From an uncultured Clostridia bacterium (lineage in GTDB: Bacteria; Bacillota; Clostridia; Christensenellales; UBA1242), in the NCBI GenBank assembly GCA_944381145.1, contig CALWJZ010000031.1:1-43504 (forward strand): DNA of 43,504 bases, read 5' to 3'. The notes below the pieces were generated by a model. The model saw nothing but the letters and a program-made list of their open reading frames with translations, was not told the origin of the DNA and made no database searches. The first letter of the stretch is position 1. The number at the start of each line of letters is the position of its first letter. Below, in pieces: positions 10,610 through 22,852 of this stretch. The position numbers and the translations under genes were made by a program.

Positions 10610-11032
10610 TTATTCATCTTTTACTTCTCAAGTAATTTCTTCTTTATTATCACTACTCATAGTTCAAATATTCTTTATATTTGAAAAAGCTTTCATAGAT
10701 TGATTTATTATAACACTTATGAATAGTGTTAAAATGCTAGTATTAGAAAGTGTTTGTAATGATTCAATAGAAATTAATTGAATATTATAAATGTTATTAA
10801 TTAATTCATTTAAAAAAGGTAATAAAGTAAATACAATAGCTAATATACAAGTTGCTATATATAATACTACTGTTTTTAATATACCTTTTATGAATTTTTC
10901 TTTTGAAAAAGATTCTCCTTTTTCTTTTATATTTATTAGGCATCCTGAAGAAATATTAACTATCATTAATCCGAATATTAATAATCCACATATGCCTGTA
11001 ATTTCTAATATTTTAATTATTGCATCTATCAT
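10610..11032 (-). CDS. Phage holin
   Basis: This 140-residue hydrophobic protein has three likely membrane segments: residues about 11-30 (TGICGLLIFGLMIVNISSG), 52-75 (TVVLYIATCILAIVFTLLPF) and 98-112 (SILTLFISVIINQ). The tail is charged and ends WEVKDE. Size, topology and position directly after the endolysin fit the toxin-secretion/phage-lysis holin type, which makes membrane holes at the end of infection. The start sits 6 bases from the endolysin stop, and the ribosome site AGAGG overlaps the end of the endolysin gene. Two Trp codons in the C-terminus are TGA. Confidence 0.65.
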
Positions 11033-11038
11033 AAATTA

Positions 11039-12310
11039 CTACCTCTTTTCTAAAGCTTCTGCTTTATAGAATCCAGTGGTTCCAGAATTATTGCCTACTT
11101 GATAAGGAAATTCTCTTCCTTCTAAGATTCTTAAAATTTGTCTTTCTCAACCAATACCATAAGCTGTATTTGAAGTTCCATAAGAACTTCCATTTCCTGT
11201 TCCAATAATTTTTACTTTATCTCCTATTTTTAATGGAGTAGTAATAATTGTTGCGGTTTCTTGATTATTATTATTGCCACTATTATTATCTTCTGCATAA
11301 TATATTTCACAATATTTATGTCCATTATTATTAATTCCAGCAATTCATTGAGAGTTATCTTCTGTTATAGAATATCATTTTGAAGCTTTCCCTTGCTTTT
11401 CTTTATATCAATTAAAAATAGCACCTTTATTTACGGTTCCAAGACTTTGACTAGTTGTTTCTATATCTGTTCTAACATTCATTAATTCATTTACAACTAA
11501 TTGATTTTTTGAAGTATCTCTTTCAACTTGAGTTGTAATTTCTGGCAACTTTATTTCATTTTTATATATTCAATTTTCTACATCTTCTGGACTATAAATA
11601 AATCCTCTGAATTTATATGAAGATGATAATCCTCATCTTCCATTGCTATTATTTCTTTTACAATTCATGAAAGCTGTTCCACCATAATTTGAAGCAGAAG
11701 TATATATTTCATTATTATTATAAACATCTTCAACGTATTCAACATGACCGGCTCCATCTCCGCTAGACAAAGAACCTTTTTGCCAAACTGCAATAGCACC
11801 CTTCTTAGGTTCAGTTCCTATTTTTAATCCTGCAGATTCTGCTCTTTCTATGAAATTCTCTGCATTACAATTTAATTTTTTATAAGTACAACCTGTTGTG
11901 CCTCTGCATTCGTTTATTACTTCATTAAATCTACCACTTGCATACCCTACACAATTTGCTAAAACATTTGCATTTTTATCTGTAGGATTACCTTTTATAC
12001 AAGTATTTCATCCTCCAGAACCAGTAGTAATATAATTTTTATTATTTTTTGGTTTCGTAGTTCTAATAGTAAATTCAATAGAACCTATTCCTTCTGGTTC
12101 TTCTTTATTAATATTTTCTGTTATTATATCTTTTTCATTCATTTCTTCCATAGAATCTGTATTAAATAAATATTGAACATCTTCATCAGAAATGTCGTCT
12201 CTTATATATGCTTTTGCTACTCTAGTTTGCATTTCTATAGGAGCTTGTTCTATTCTATTTATTTTTTCTTCTGCTGATAATACTTTATTATTATTGTTGT
12301 TTTGTTCCAT
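11039..12310 (-). CDS. CHAP-domain endolysin with C-terminal SH3-like domains
   Basis: This 423-residue cell-wall hydrolase begins with an unusual ~100-residue acidic N-terminus. A CHAP domain follows at about residues 102-245, with the expected catalytic Cys120 (LANCVGYASGRF) and His189 (GAGHVEYVED), then ASNYGGTAFMNC. CHAP enzymes cut peptidoglycan as amidases or endopeptidases. The second half carries two SH3-like parts: one with GAIFNWYKEK and SKWYSI, and a last one (KIGDKVKIIGTGNGSSYGT, then GREFPYQVG) that also occurs at the tape measure C-terminus. No signal peptide is seen, so release through the holin is expected. Trp codons are 7 TGA and 1 TGG. Confidence 0.85.
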
Positions 12311-12388
12311 AAAGTATATCCTCTCCTTTATTTATTATTTAATTTTATTAGAACGTAATTAATTTATATTGACCTTTTGATTTTATCT

Positions 12389-14716
12389 TTAAATAGAAGT
12401 TTTTTCTCAAATATAAACTACTTGATCTGGTATATTTATTATTCCATTATTTTCAATTTTCCTTCAAGTTCCCCCAATCATAATATCAGGAGGCAAAGAA
12501 TTAGTAGTAAAAATAATTTGTCCTTGCATATAGCTATTTTCTTTTGTTTTATCTTTATAAGTTTTTGAGCCTTCTGGTAAAATATTAACTGTTTGAGTTT
12601 CTGCTAGTCAATCTATATATAAATTATTTAAATTAGAAGATTTACATAATCCATATATATTTAAGAAACTTCCGCTTTCTTCTCCCTTTCTAGCAATATA
12701 TATATCAATAGAATTTCCATTTTTTGTTGATATTATTTCTGTTTTACCAAAAACAGTAATACTAGATACATATACAGAAGTATTAGAAGAAGATAAATAT
12801 ATTTTAACAGAACCATATGTGCTACCATATGCTAAATCAAAAGAAATTATACCTCCTTTATAATTACTGTCTGCCCTTAAAGAACAAATTTTAGAATATC
12901 CACTTGAGAAGTTATTATCAAAAATAATTTTTCTATTTCATCCTCCATCGCTAATTATACTTTGACCAGTTATTTCAATTCCTTCAATAGTTGGAAACGT
13001 ATTAATTCCTACACCTTTTATTTCTGTATCTACAAAAAATGTAAAAGTTCCAACATTTACAGTTATTGGTAATATAGATTCATTATTAAAACTATCTACT
13101 ATTTTATAATTTAATACATAACTTTTATCATTTAAAAAATTATAATCTAATTGACCAGTTATATTTAAAGTTGATGTACTAGAAGATACAATAGTAGTTG
13201 AAAAAGTATAATCTTCATCTTGAGCAGTACACGTTATAGTATATTTATTCTTCCCATTGATATAAGAAAAATAAGGGAGCAAAGAATAAGTTATAATAGT
13301 ACCATAATTATTTAATCTTTTAGAAGAACCTGTAATGCTAGGAGTAAAATAAGAAAAGAATTTTATATCTTTTATAGCAGTAGTTTTATATCCTCTAGAA
13401 TCAACAGCGTCAATATATAGTTTTTGATTTGATGAAAAATTTAAATATTTTTTTGAATCTGTTATGTCAATATTGCCGGAATTATAAATTTCTTCTGTAT
13501 ATAATCCTAAACGAATAACATATTTAGAAATAGTAGCATAATTTTTTGCAGAAGCGGGAGATATAGAAATTCTCATTTTACTTAATCCTTGAACAAGAGT
13601 ACAGTTAGGACCTGTTTCTTCTGTTACTGCGGTAACATCGCTATTTATATCATAGTATGTTATATTGCTTTCATCAAAAATTGGATAATTATTAGATATA
13701 TCAATATTGAATTTGCCTACTATTGAACTATCTTTAGTTTCATAAGATAATGTATAGTATATATTTCCTTCAGAAGAATTAGGAATAGAAGAATACATAT
13801 TATCAATTCCACTTTCTAAATAATCTAATATTACAGAAGTGGAATTTGAATTTTTAGCCATTACTGCCGTCCCATTTAAATCTCCTATTTTTCCGAAAAC
13901 ATATACACTTCTTCCTAAAGGATTATATAATGTAACAGAGGGTTTGTCTCCTATTGTAATATTTAAAGAAGCACTAATTATATATGGATAACTATAAGTT
14001 CTTGATTCTACTATTTGACTTTCTCTTACTAATTGACTTTCATATCTTCGGACTTTTATTTTGAAAGAGTATAATGTATCATCAGTAAGATTACTTATTG
14101 TTAATGAGCCTCCTTGTAATAAATTAACAGTTGTTCCAAGTCAAGTACTACCTCCATTACTACTAAATCAAATATAATCAACAGTACTGTCTGTTTTTCA
14201 GTTTAAAGTTACTTGGGTTTCATTTATAGGAATTGCAGAAAAAGAGGTTATTTCAGCATATCTAGCTATTCTTGTTAATTCACTATCTGCAGTGAAAACA
14301 CTAGCTGTATTGGGAACATAAGAATTATTAGCATTTTTGGTTCAAACTACATAAGAGCGTCCTATTAACGTTCCATCACTTCTGTGATTAACAGTGATAC
14401 TACCATTTATTTCTGTAGGAGTCCCTCTAATTGTTTTAATTATTTCTAAAGACGATACAAGAACTCCATTTATATATTCATTATTGTCATACCATCAAAT
14501 CTCTAAAGTTCCTCCTGCAGAACCAGAGAAAGAAATATTTTTTCCATATAAGCTACCGCTTATTGATATTGTTGATGTATTATCACTATTTGAAAAACTA
14601 GATTCTATTCAATTAGTCGATATAACTCATGGATAGGTACTAGATACAGGAGAATAAGTATTTATACTTGCGCTATTTCCTGCAAACATTTGAATATTTA
14701 ATTTTAATAAATTCAT
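12389..14716 (-). CDS. Tail/receptor-binding protein, DUF859-like
   Basis: This 775-residue beta-rich protein opens with MNLLKLNIQMFAG, a short motif I recall at the start of many Bacillota phage virion proteins. Next come Ig-like segments (NGSITVNHRSDGTLIGRSYV and ITSFSAIPINETQVTLNW). The middle contains LYNPLGRSVYVFGKIGDLNG. The C-terminus has IFTTNSLPPDIMIGGTWRKI and ends VVYIWEKTS, the pattern of DUF859-type siphovirus tail proteins (GTWxxI...YxWxxxS). It probably forms part of the adsorption apparatus and contacts the cell surface. The start is set by AAAAAGGAGAGAAAAAT. The last ~150 residues are likely the exposed tip. Confidence 0.7.
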
Positions 14717-14748
14717 ATTTTTCTCTCCTTTTTATAAAGTATTATAAA

Positions 14749-17700
14749 TTATATAATACCTACTCCTTTATGAAGAACTGAATCAATAGTTATTTCAACA
14801 GGTATAAAATGTATTTCATTTGTTTCATTACTATTCTTTATGATTAATTCTTCTGTTTCTATTTTTTCTCCGTAAAATATATTATCACCATTATTACCAA
14901 ATATTAATTGGTCACCTTCATTGTATTCTTGAAATCCTTCAGAGCTAATTAAAACATAACCCTTATAGATACCAGATATATTATCATATTTATATACTTT
15001 AAAAGTTGACTCTTCTACTTCTAATATTGGATTACCTTTAAAGTTATTTACTACTAATTGCCCTTGAACTCCATCTTTACCTAAAATTAAATTTTGATTA
15101 CTTATATTATTTGCAGTTAAATCATTTACCTGAATTGTATTTGCATTAAATTTTCCATCTATTGTAAGAGTTGCTGTTACAGAATCTAAATCTGAAGAAG
15201 TTGGCCATCCACTATGAGTATTTTTATAGAATATTATACCGCTAGTATTCATAACTATTACATCTGTCGGATTATCTTTGTCATTACCAATCATTATGGT
15301 ATCTCCAGATATTTTTACGATTCCATTTAATGAACTAACCATCTTTTGTACTTGCTCTTGTAATACTTGATTTAAATCAAACATTGTATTCCAACTTGTA
15401 TCAAGTCTATAATCGCAATAAATAATTTCATCATTTAGAAAACTATTTTCATAAGAATAAATTGCTTTCGTTCTCATTCATAAATAAGGAGTAGAAGATA
15501 TATAATTATTAGGTTTTATTTCTACTCAGTTTTCATTCTCTGCTGGGGCGTTTTTATTATTAGAAGATAATATATATTCAGTTATTTGATCTTTTAAGTA
15601 CTTATTTTCAGTAGCTAAGCAGCTATAAGAAGCATATACTATTTTATTATTTGAATAAACATATTTTATTCTAGCTCACATATATTTTTTTTCTTCTGTT
15701 GCAATAGGAGTATTAGAAGTTCATCCTTTATCATTTTCTGCTGGAGCTATAGTTAAACTATTACCATAACAATATTGATTTTCAATAGAAATAATTGAAT
15801 TTTCTACTACTAAATCCTCTAAATCTTCTGGCGCAGGAGTCCAATCAGTTGGTTTATTTCCTTTTTCAAATTTAGGCAACAATAAATTGCTAGTTATGTC
15901 ATTTAATTCTACATTATCATAAATAGTAAATGTTAAATATTTTACATTATCTGGGATTGTATATATTGTTTGCATAGGAGCAATAGAGCCAACTTTTATT
16001 TTATTTTCATCATAAGTTCTACATAAAATATTATGAACTGTATCTTTATTATTTATTAATTGAGTGCAATATGTTTCTCCTGGTATAACCTCTACATAAT
16101 CTAAATAAGCTAATCTTCCTTCATATTCAGCATTTAATTCTCCAGATGCAAGATCTCAATTTCCAGTTATTCAATTATTTTTTATTAAATAGTTTCTACC
16201 TCCAATAGATATATTATCAACATCTATTAAAATAGGAATTGTTTGTATATCAAGAACATTAGATGCAGTTGGTATAGTATTCGCAGGACCTAAATATGCT
16301 TTAATTTGTCTCATCTCTTTAGTTACTGTAATGGTTTTACTAATTGAATTAATAGCACTTGGAGAAATTATATCATTTCAAATTTCTCCATCTGTTGTGT
16401 ATTGTATTCATCAAGTTCCATTATATTCGTTCTTTTCTGTTGAAATTCCAGTAGTATAATAAGATTTAAAAGTTATTGTAGAAGGAGTTAATTTATTATC
16501 AGCTCCTTTTATTATTATATTATTATCTGGCTCAATATAATATTCTCTAGAAGCTTCTCCTGTTAATCCAGTGAAAGAAACTGAATAACTAAAAATTTTA
16601 TTTATTGTTGTATTACCAACAGTAACAGGTATTATTATTTGACCATTTGGAGAAGTCATATTAGAAGTAATAGAAAAAGTTATATAAGTATTCTGGCTAT
16701 TATTATTTGATATAGTAAAAGTCATGCCATTTGGAACTCCAGTTATTGTTCCTATTTTAGTATTTATTTTTGTAGTACCTTGATAGCCTAAAACATTAGT
16801 TGATATTGATGTAGGTTTTGCAGAAGTTGTTGTTCCAGCAATGGTTTGAGATTCATTTGTTAAAATTACATTATAAGGAGAAATCCCATTCTCGCCATCT
16901 ATGCCTTTATAAGAAACAGAATAACTTGTTGTTGCTTCTCCGTTTGTATATTCTATATAAGTTTTTGTCCATAAATATTGTCCATTTGGAATTTCAGGAA
17001 CAGAAGGAAGTCATACTCCTGTTGGTTCAGTAACACCAGAAATAGAAATTTGATAAGTTATTTCAGTAGATAATATTCCATTTCCTGTATCTCCTTGTTT
17101 CGCAATAGAATACATTGTTTCTTTTGTATCATCCGTATAAGAAAAAATTGTTCTTGTTCATAGATATTCTCCAGGATTTACGACAGGAATACTCTTTAAT
17201 CATTCTCCCTCTGGTATATCTATTCCATTATTGCTTTTTTGATATTCTATTTTAGTTGAAGAAATTCCTTTTCCTGCTGCGCCAGGTTGTCCATCAATTC
17301 CATTTATTCCCATGTAAGACACATTATAACTTATTGATTCAGAATCGTCTGTATATTTAATTGTTGTTCTAGTCCATAGGTATTTTCCTTTTTCTACTGC
17401 AGGAATAGATTCAGTTCAGTTCCCAGTAGGCTTTTGAGTTCCACTAGAGCTTTGTTGATATTCGATAATTGATGATTTTATTCCGATACCATCAATTCCA
17501 TTAGTTCCTGAATAAGACACAGAATAGGATTCAGAAGTTGTATTATTAGTATACCTTATTGTTATTTTAGTTCATAGATATTTGCCTTTTGATACTGAAG
17601 GAATAGAAGTATTCCAGTTTCCAGTTGGCTTTACAGTTCCGCTAGAACCTTCTTGATATTCTATTTTTGTAGATGCGATTCCATTACCATTCTCTCCATC

Positions 17701-20700
17701 TATTCCATTAGTTCCATTTATTCCAAAATAAGAAACAGAATAAGATTCAGAAGTAGTATTATCATTATATGTAGTTAATACTTTGGTTCATAAATATTTA
17801 CCTTGTTGAGCTTGTGGAATTGTCGAACTTCAATTACCAACTGGTTTATTTATCCCAGAATCTCCTATTTGATATGTTATCTCGGTTGTTAATATTCCTT
17901 TTCCATCTTTTAATTTTATTATAGAAACTGTATCAAATATTGCATCTTCATTAGAATAACATCTTAAAGAATAATTGCTATAATCACTATCTGTTATAAA
18001 ACTATTATTTGAAATAAATAATTCCCCATTAGTATTTATTGTAATTCCCTCTAAAGAAGATGTCAAATCATTTCAATCAGTTCCATTATTTATACTATAT
18101 TTTCAATTAGAATAAGAAATATTACCTTGTAAAACAGGAGTCAATCTAATATTTTGAGGTAAATAAATTTTTTGTTCTAAATCTCAAGTGAATACTTGAC
18201 CTGTTGAAGATATATTCAATATTTTTGCATTCTGTCCATTATTTCCTGGCACTGTACTTGTGGCAGAAAATATTGATGTATATACTAATAAATTCTGTCC
18301 AAGCCTATAAGTTATAGGAATTTGTTCATTTATTCCTTTTTCTAAATTTTCGTCTGGTTTAAAAGTTATTATAGGTCTATTTTTTGCTGAAATAGAGTCT
18401 ACTTTAAAGGATAGTCCTTTAACTCCAGTATCTTTATAGACGGTACTTACTTGAACGCCATTTACAGTAAGCAAAGTAACTTCTATTTCTGTATTACCAT
18501 AGTATCCTATTAGTTGAGTTGTTACTTCTTTTGTACTTCCATAAGCAAAAGTATGATTTTCATTTGTTAATTGAGCTATAAATGGAGATGTCCCATCTTC
18601 TCCTTTTATCAAAGACCAAGTATATTTACTAGGGTTTGTAGGAGCTTGATTTACACTTACGACAGTAACACCTATATATTTACTATCTGCTTGAGGAACA
18701 GAAGTCATATTACTTCCATTTGAATTAGGAGAGTATCTAAAGAAAGTATAAGAACTTTCTCCATCAGCCCCTTTTATTAGAGCTCATTTATAATCTGATA
18801 CATTATTTGAATCTTCTTGTTTAAAATCTGTATATTGTCCTATATAAGTTCCTACATCTTTCCCATTATTTGTAGTAAAAGTTTTTCCTCCATCATTAGA
18901 ATATTTAATATGCAAATAAGAGGTTTGTCCATTTTCACCATTAATTCCAGGTATTCCATCTTCTCCTTGAAATTTACTTCATGTATAATCTGCGGGATTT
19001 ACTGAATCTTCTCTAACAAAATCAACATATGTACCTATAAATTTGTCTGGAATTTCTGTCATTTGATCTAGAGATGGATTAATTACTGGCGCATATTTTA
19101 CATGAAAATATGAAGTTTGTCCATTTTCGCCATCTATTCCAGGGACTCCTTGAACTCCTTGGCTTCCTTTAATAGCTAAAGAAATATTATATTGTTGAAC
19201 ATCTTGTAATTCAATATTATTTGAATTTATATAATTAAAAGTTGCAGTCAAGATATTAGATACTTCTTCAATAGGAGTATCATTTTTAACTGAAAAGGTT
19301 AATATATTATTTCTATAATTTCTAGTTATTCCAGGAATTATTTTATCGAAATTTACAGTTGGAGTTACATTTTCACCCATATATTTTGAAAATATTTCAA
19401 TAGCATAATTTTGATTTTCTAAAGGATAATGATTTTCATCAACAGGTATTAAAATAGTATTTGTTCCAGAGGATACTGTAAATTTTTTAGTTGATTTGTC
19501 AAGCACTTCTACATTTTCTTTTATTTCATTTACATTTTCTGATATTGTTGACAATTCTTTTGCAGATAACTTCCCATTTTCATCAACAGAAAAATTACCA
19601 TTTGCATATTTTATATTTGGTTTTGATAAATCGATAATCATTCCTATTTTTTTATCTTCATCATAATTCCCAGATTTTAATATCGCGCTACCTGTAGATG
19701 GATCTATTATAATTTGACCCGCTCCAGATTTACCAAAAGATGCCATTCCATTTTCAGCATCTAATAAAAAAGTTCGTTCCCCATGATCATATCCAAACAA
19801 CCCTGATTCAATATCTTGATCAGCATGTTCTTGTACAGAACCCATAAATACTCCAGTAAAACTGTTATCATTTTCTTTTTTTCCTGCCCCAACTTGAGGA
19901 GATAAGATTATACCTTCATCGTCTTTAATAGATATACTATTCCCATCTCATTGATTTATTAAACTATTTCCATATCTGTTTAAATAAAATTGAATAGGAA
20001 TATGAATAGATGCTAATTGTTCTCCTTGTCTAACTATTGAACAATATAACGCATTAGATAGACACATTCCATTATAATTATCTATTGGAGAATATTTTTT
20101 TTGATTTTTTTGACCTTTTCTGATAATTTGTTCTAATAAATTATTTTCTTCTTTTCATCCATCAATATAAACATTTCCTTTTACTTCTCAATTGTAATAT
20201 ACTTGATAATTATCTTCAGAAATGCTTATGTCTGTGAAAACATTATCAATATTTTCTAATACTTTTAATTCAAAAGGTTTTAAATTATTATATTTAGGAT
20301 TTTTACCATTAGTATTATAAATTACTTCTCTAAAACCAGAATCTTCTTTTAAACTTAAATTAAAATTATTATTTTTTATACGAACTAATGTTATTGGAAT
20401 TGTTGAAATATATATATTATTTAGATATTCAACTTCACATTTAATTATGTTAGCAGGATTTTCATATACAGTTGAATCAAATTCTATCTCTCCTGTTTTA
20501 TTATTAATTATAAAATTAGTATTGTCTTTTATAGAATTAGAGTACTTATTTATTAAATTACTTCAATTTATTTTTATATCCTGCCCATCTAAAGAAACTC
20601 CAGAAGTATTACCTTCAAATATTTTTTCCCCATTTTTTCATAATTGTACTAAAAATCATATATTTTTATTATTATAATTTAATACATAAGTTTCTGTTTC

Positions 20701-22731
20701 CTCGTTATAAATAACACATGGATAATCATGAAAATTTATATCTGATGTATTAGGAACTATTTTACATACAAATTCTGTACCATTAGTTCCCATTTCCCCT
20801 TCTTTTATAAAAATAAAATTAGTTGTTGCTACATATGTATTTCCATCATAATCAATAGATAATTCAATATTATTATTTTTATAATTAATATTATAAGTAG
20901 GGTTTATCTGATATCCTAATTCTAAAATGCCTTTATATATATCATAATCTTCTGTTGAAGAGTTAGGTTCTCCATAAGAATCTGGAATACTTATCATAGT
21001 ATCTGTTTTCGGTATTTTTCATTGTATAGATTCGCTAGAGATCGAAGTGCTAGGAATTTCTTCTCCATTGCTATCATATAAAATAAAATTAAGAGGCATT
21101 ATATTTATTGGATTGTCAAGAGATAAACTAGCTGGAGAAATTCCATATTCATTATATTTATAAACTTGAACAGAATTATTTAGAATTAAATGATATAATT
21201 GAGAATCACTTTCTAAATAATTATATAATACAATAGAAGAAGTGCCTAAGAATTGTTCATCTCTATATACAGTACATTTATATATACTAGAATTAATTAT
21301 GTCTTTTGCAAATACATTTTTCAATTTATTAGTTTTTTCTTCTAAAATAGTAAATAATCCTGAATAATCTATTACACCTCATGAATAAGAATAATTAGAT
21401 TCAATTTTTTCTTCCCCATTTATTAAACAAGTTAGTTCTGTTTTTCCAGTATCAAAATAAAAATTTATTCCATTACTACTAGATATTGTTATATTATATT
21501 CGGAATCAAAATTATATATTATTATTTCTTTAGTTATTGTAGTCGAATCATTATATACCGCTACACATTTATATCTATTTTCTTTTGATATTACATTAGA
21601 TTTTAATATTGAAATTTGATATATGTTAGTATTTCATTGAGCAAATTGGTTTTCATTTTCTGTTATAATTGAATAAGGATTTAAACATTCTCAACCATTT
21701 CCTCCAAATTTATTATATTTAATATTATTTTTATTTATTGAAGCATTTTCTCTAAATCAATAATATTTTATTGATTGTGAATTTACATCTACTACTTTTC
21801 CTTTTATTCTAACTTCGGCTTGTATTGTTCTACTATCTGTGTTTAAACTTTGATTGTCAAAATAAATACCTTGCGGTGTTATAAAAGATAAAGCACAATT
21901 AGCTAATTCATCAGAAGTAAAAGCTTCGGCGCCATATAAAAATATATTATTTACAAATATATCGTTTGGTTTATTATCCTCTTCATAAGGGAAATTTTCA
22001 GAAAATATACTTATTTTTTCTACCGATTTAAAATTTTTACCATCTATTTGATAAATTCCATACTGTTTTGTATAAGAGTCAAATGAGTATGGATTTCCAA
22101 TCATATTATCTATATCTATTGTATATGTTCTAATTATATCTTCACCTGTAGCGTTATCTATATATAATAATTCAAAAGAAATTCCATAATTACCTTTAAA
22201 TTTCTGTTTCTGGCTCAATAAAGTTTTAAAATTTGCTCCGCACAATAAGTAATTAGTATTTTTTAAATATAGCGAAGCATCATATTCATTTAAATTTAAT
22301 AAATTAATATTTTTTTCTCTGTTATATAATTCTTTATAATCTAATTTTTTATAAGAACATAATTCAAAATTATTATTTGATTTAATTATATTAGTTCCAA
22401 TTTTATTATATTTTTCTTCTTCTGTTATATTATTAACATAATCTATTCCTAATTTATTTACAGAACCAAGAATTGTTTTTTCTCTTTCCATATCGTTATT
22501 TGGAATTAAAACATATACTAACGAACCAACAGGATATGTTGTATTTGTATTAGTTGAATAAGCAAAAAATGCACTATCTTGATATTTTATTATATATTTA
22601 CCAATTGTTTCGTCAACAACTTTTTTTACAGTACCTTGAATAGTTTTATCAAAAGTTGCATTACTAACAGCATTATCTACAATTGTTTGTACTGCATCTA
22701 ATATCATATTTTCATAATTATTCATATACAT
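14749..22731 (-). CDS. Giant tail tip/fibre protein (2660 aa) with OB-like N-terminus and repeats
   Basis: At least nine standard-code pieces share one frame; with TGA as Trp this is one gene. Residues of about 40-95 (KYIIKYQDSAFFAYSTN, then PVGSLVYVLIPN) resemble an OB fold used to dock on the tail tip. Around residue 955 is a fibre module (GLFGYDHGERTFLLDAENG, then GNFSVDENGKLSAKEL). From about 1195 come collagen-like GxxGxxG stretches alternating with Ig-like domains. Five tandem modules lie at about 1620-1950. Near 2180-2300 is the carbohydrate-binding type module of phage tails (GGRNYLI to FEKGNKPTDWTPAPED). The C-terminus (residues about 2420-2660) has DTIMIGNDKDNPTDVI and DGKFNANTIQV. 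It probably binds the host surface. The start follows AAAAAGGAGATAG. Confidence 0.8.
16880..17900 (-). repeat. Tandem Ig-like/collagen-linker repeats in the giant fibre gene
   Basis: Five copies of a unit of the form STxIEYQxSxSG...PTGxWxxSIP...YLWTxTxIxYT...SYSVSY, each followed by a short Gly-rich GIDG/GENG linker. Trp codons of YLWT lie at 17788, 17572, 17374, 17158 and 16969, so the periods are 216, 198, 216 and 189 bases, all multiples of 3. The copies have diverged. TGA is used in three and TGG in two. Confidence 0.85.
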
Positions 22732-22808
22732 CTATCTCCTTTTTTATCCAATATTCTCTTATTAAATATTACTTTTTATAATAGTTAATTATTTATATTT
22801 ACCCAAAA

Positions 22809-22852
22809 AAAAAGATAAATAAATATATATTATGTTTTTTATTTATCTTTTT
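22809..22852 (-). terminator. Intrinsic terminator after the tape measure gene
   Basis: A 15-bp stem (22809-22823 with 22838-22852) and a 14-base loop. On the - strand it is followed by a run of nine T (complement of 22805-22813). Its first arm overlaps the tape measure stop codon. The remaining ~75 bases before the fibre gene hold its ribosome site; no clear -35/-10 pair was found. Confidence 0.75.

Noticed and set aside
16880..17900. Regular spacing that could suggest a CRISPR array
   Set aside because: The units are long (189-216 bases), diverged, in frame and encode protein modules; there are no short identical repeats with unique spacers.
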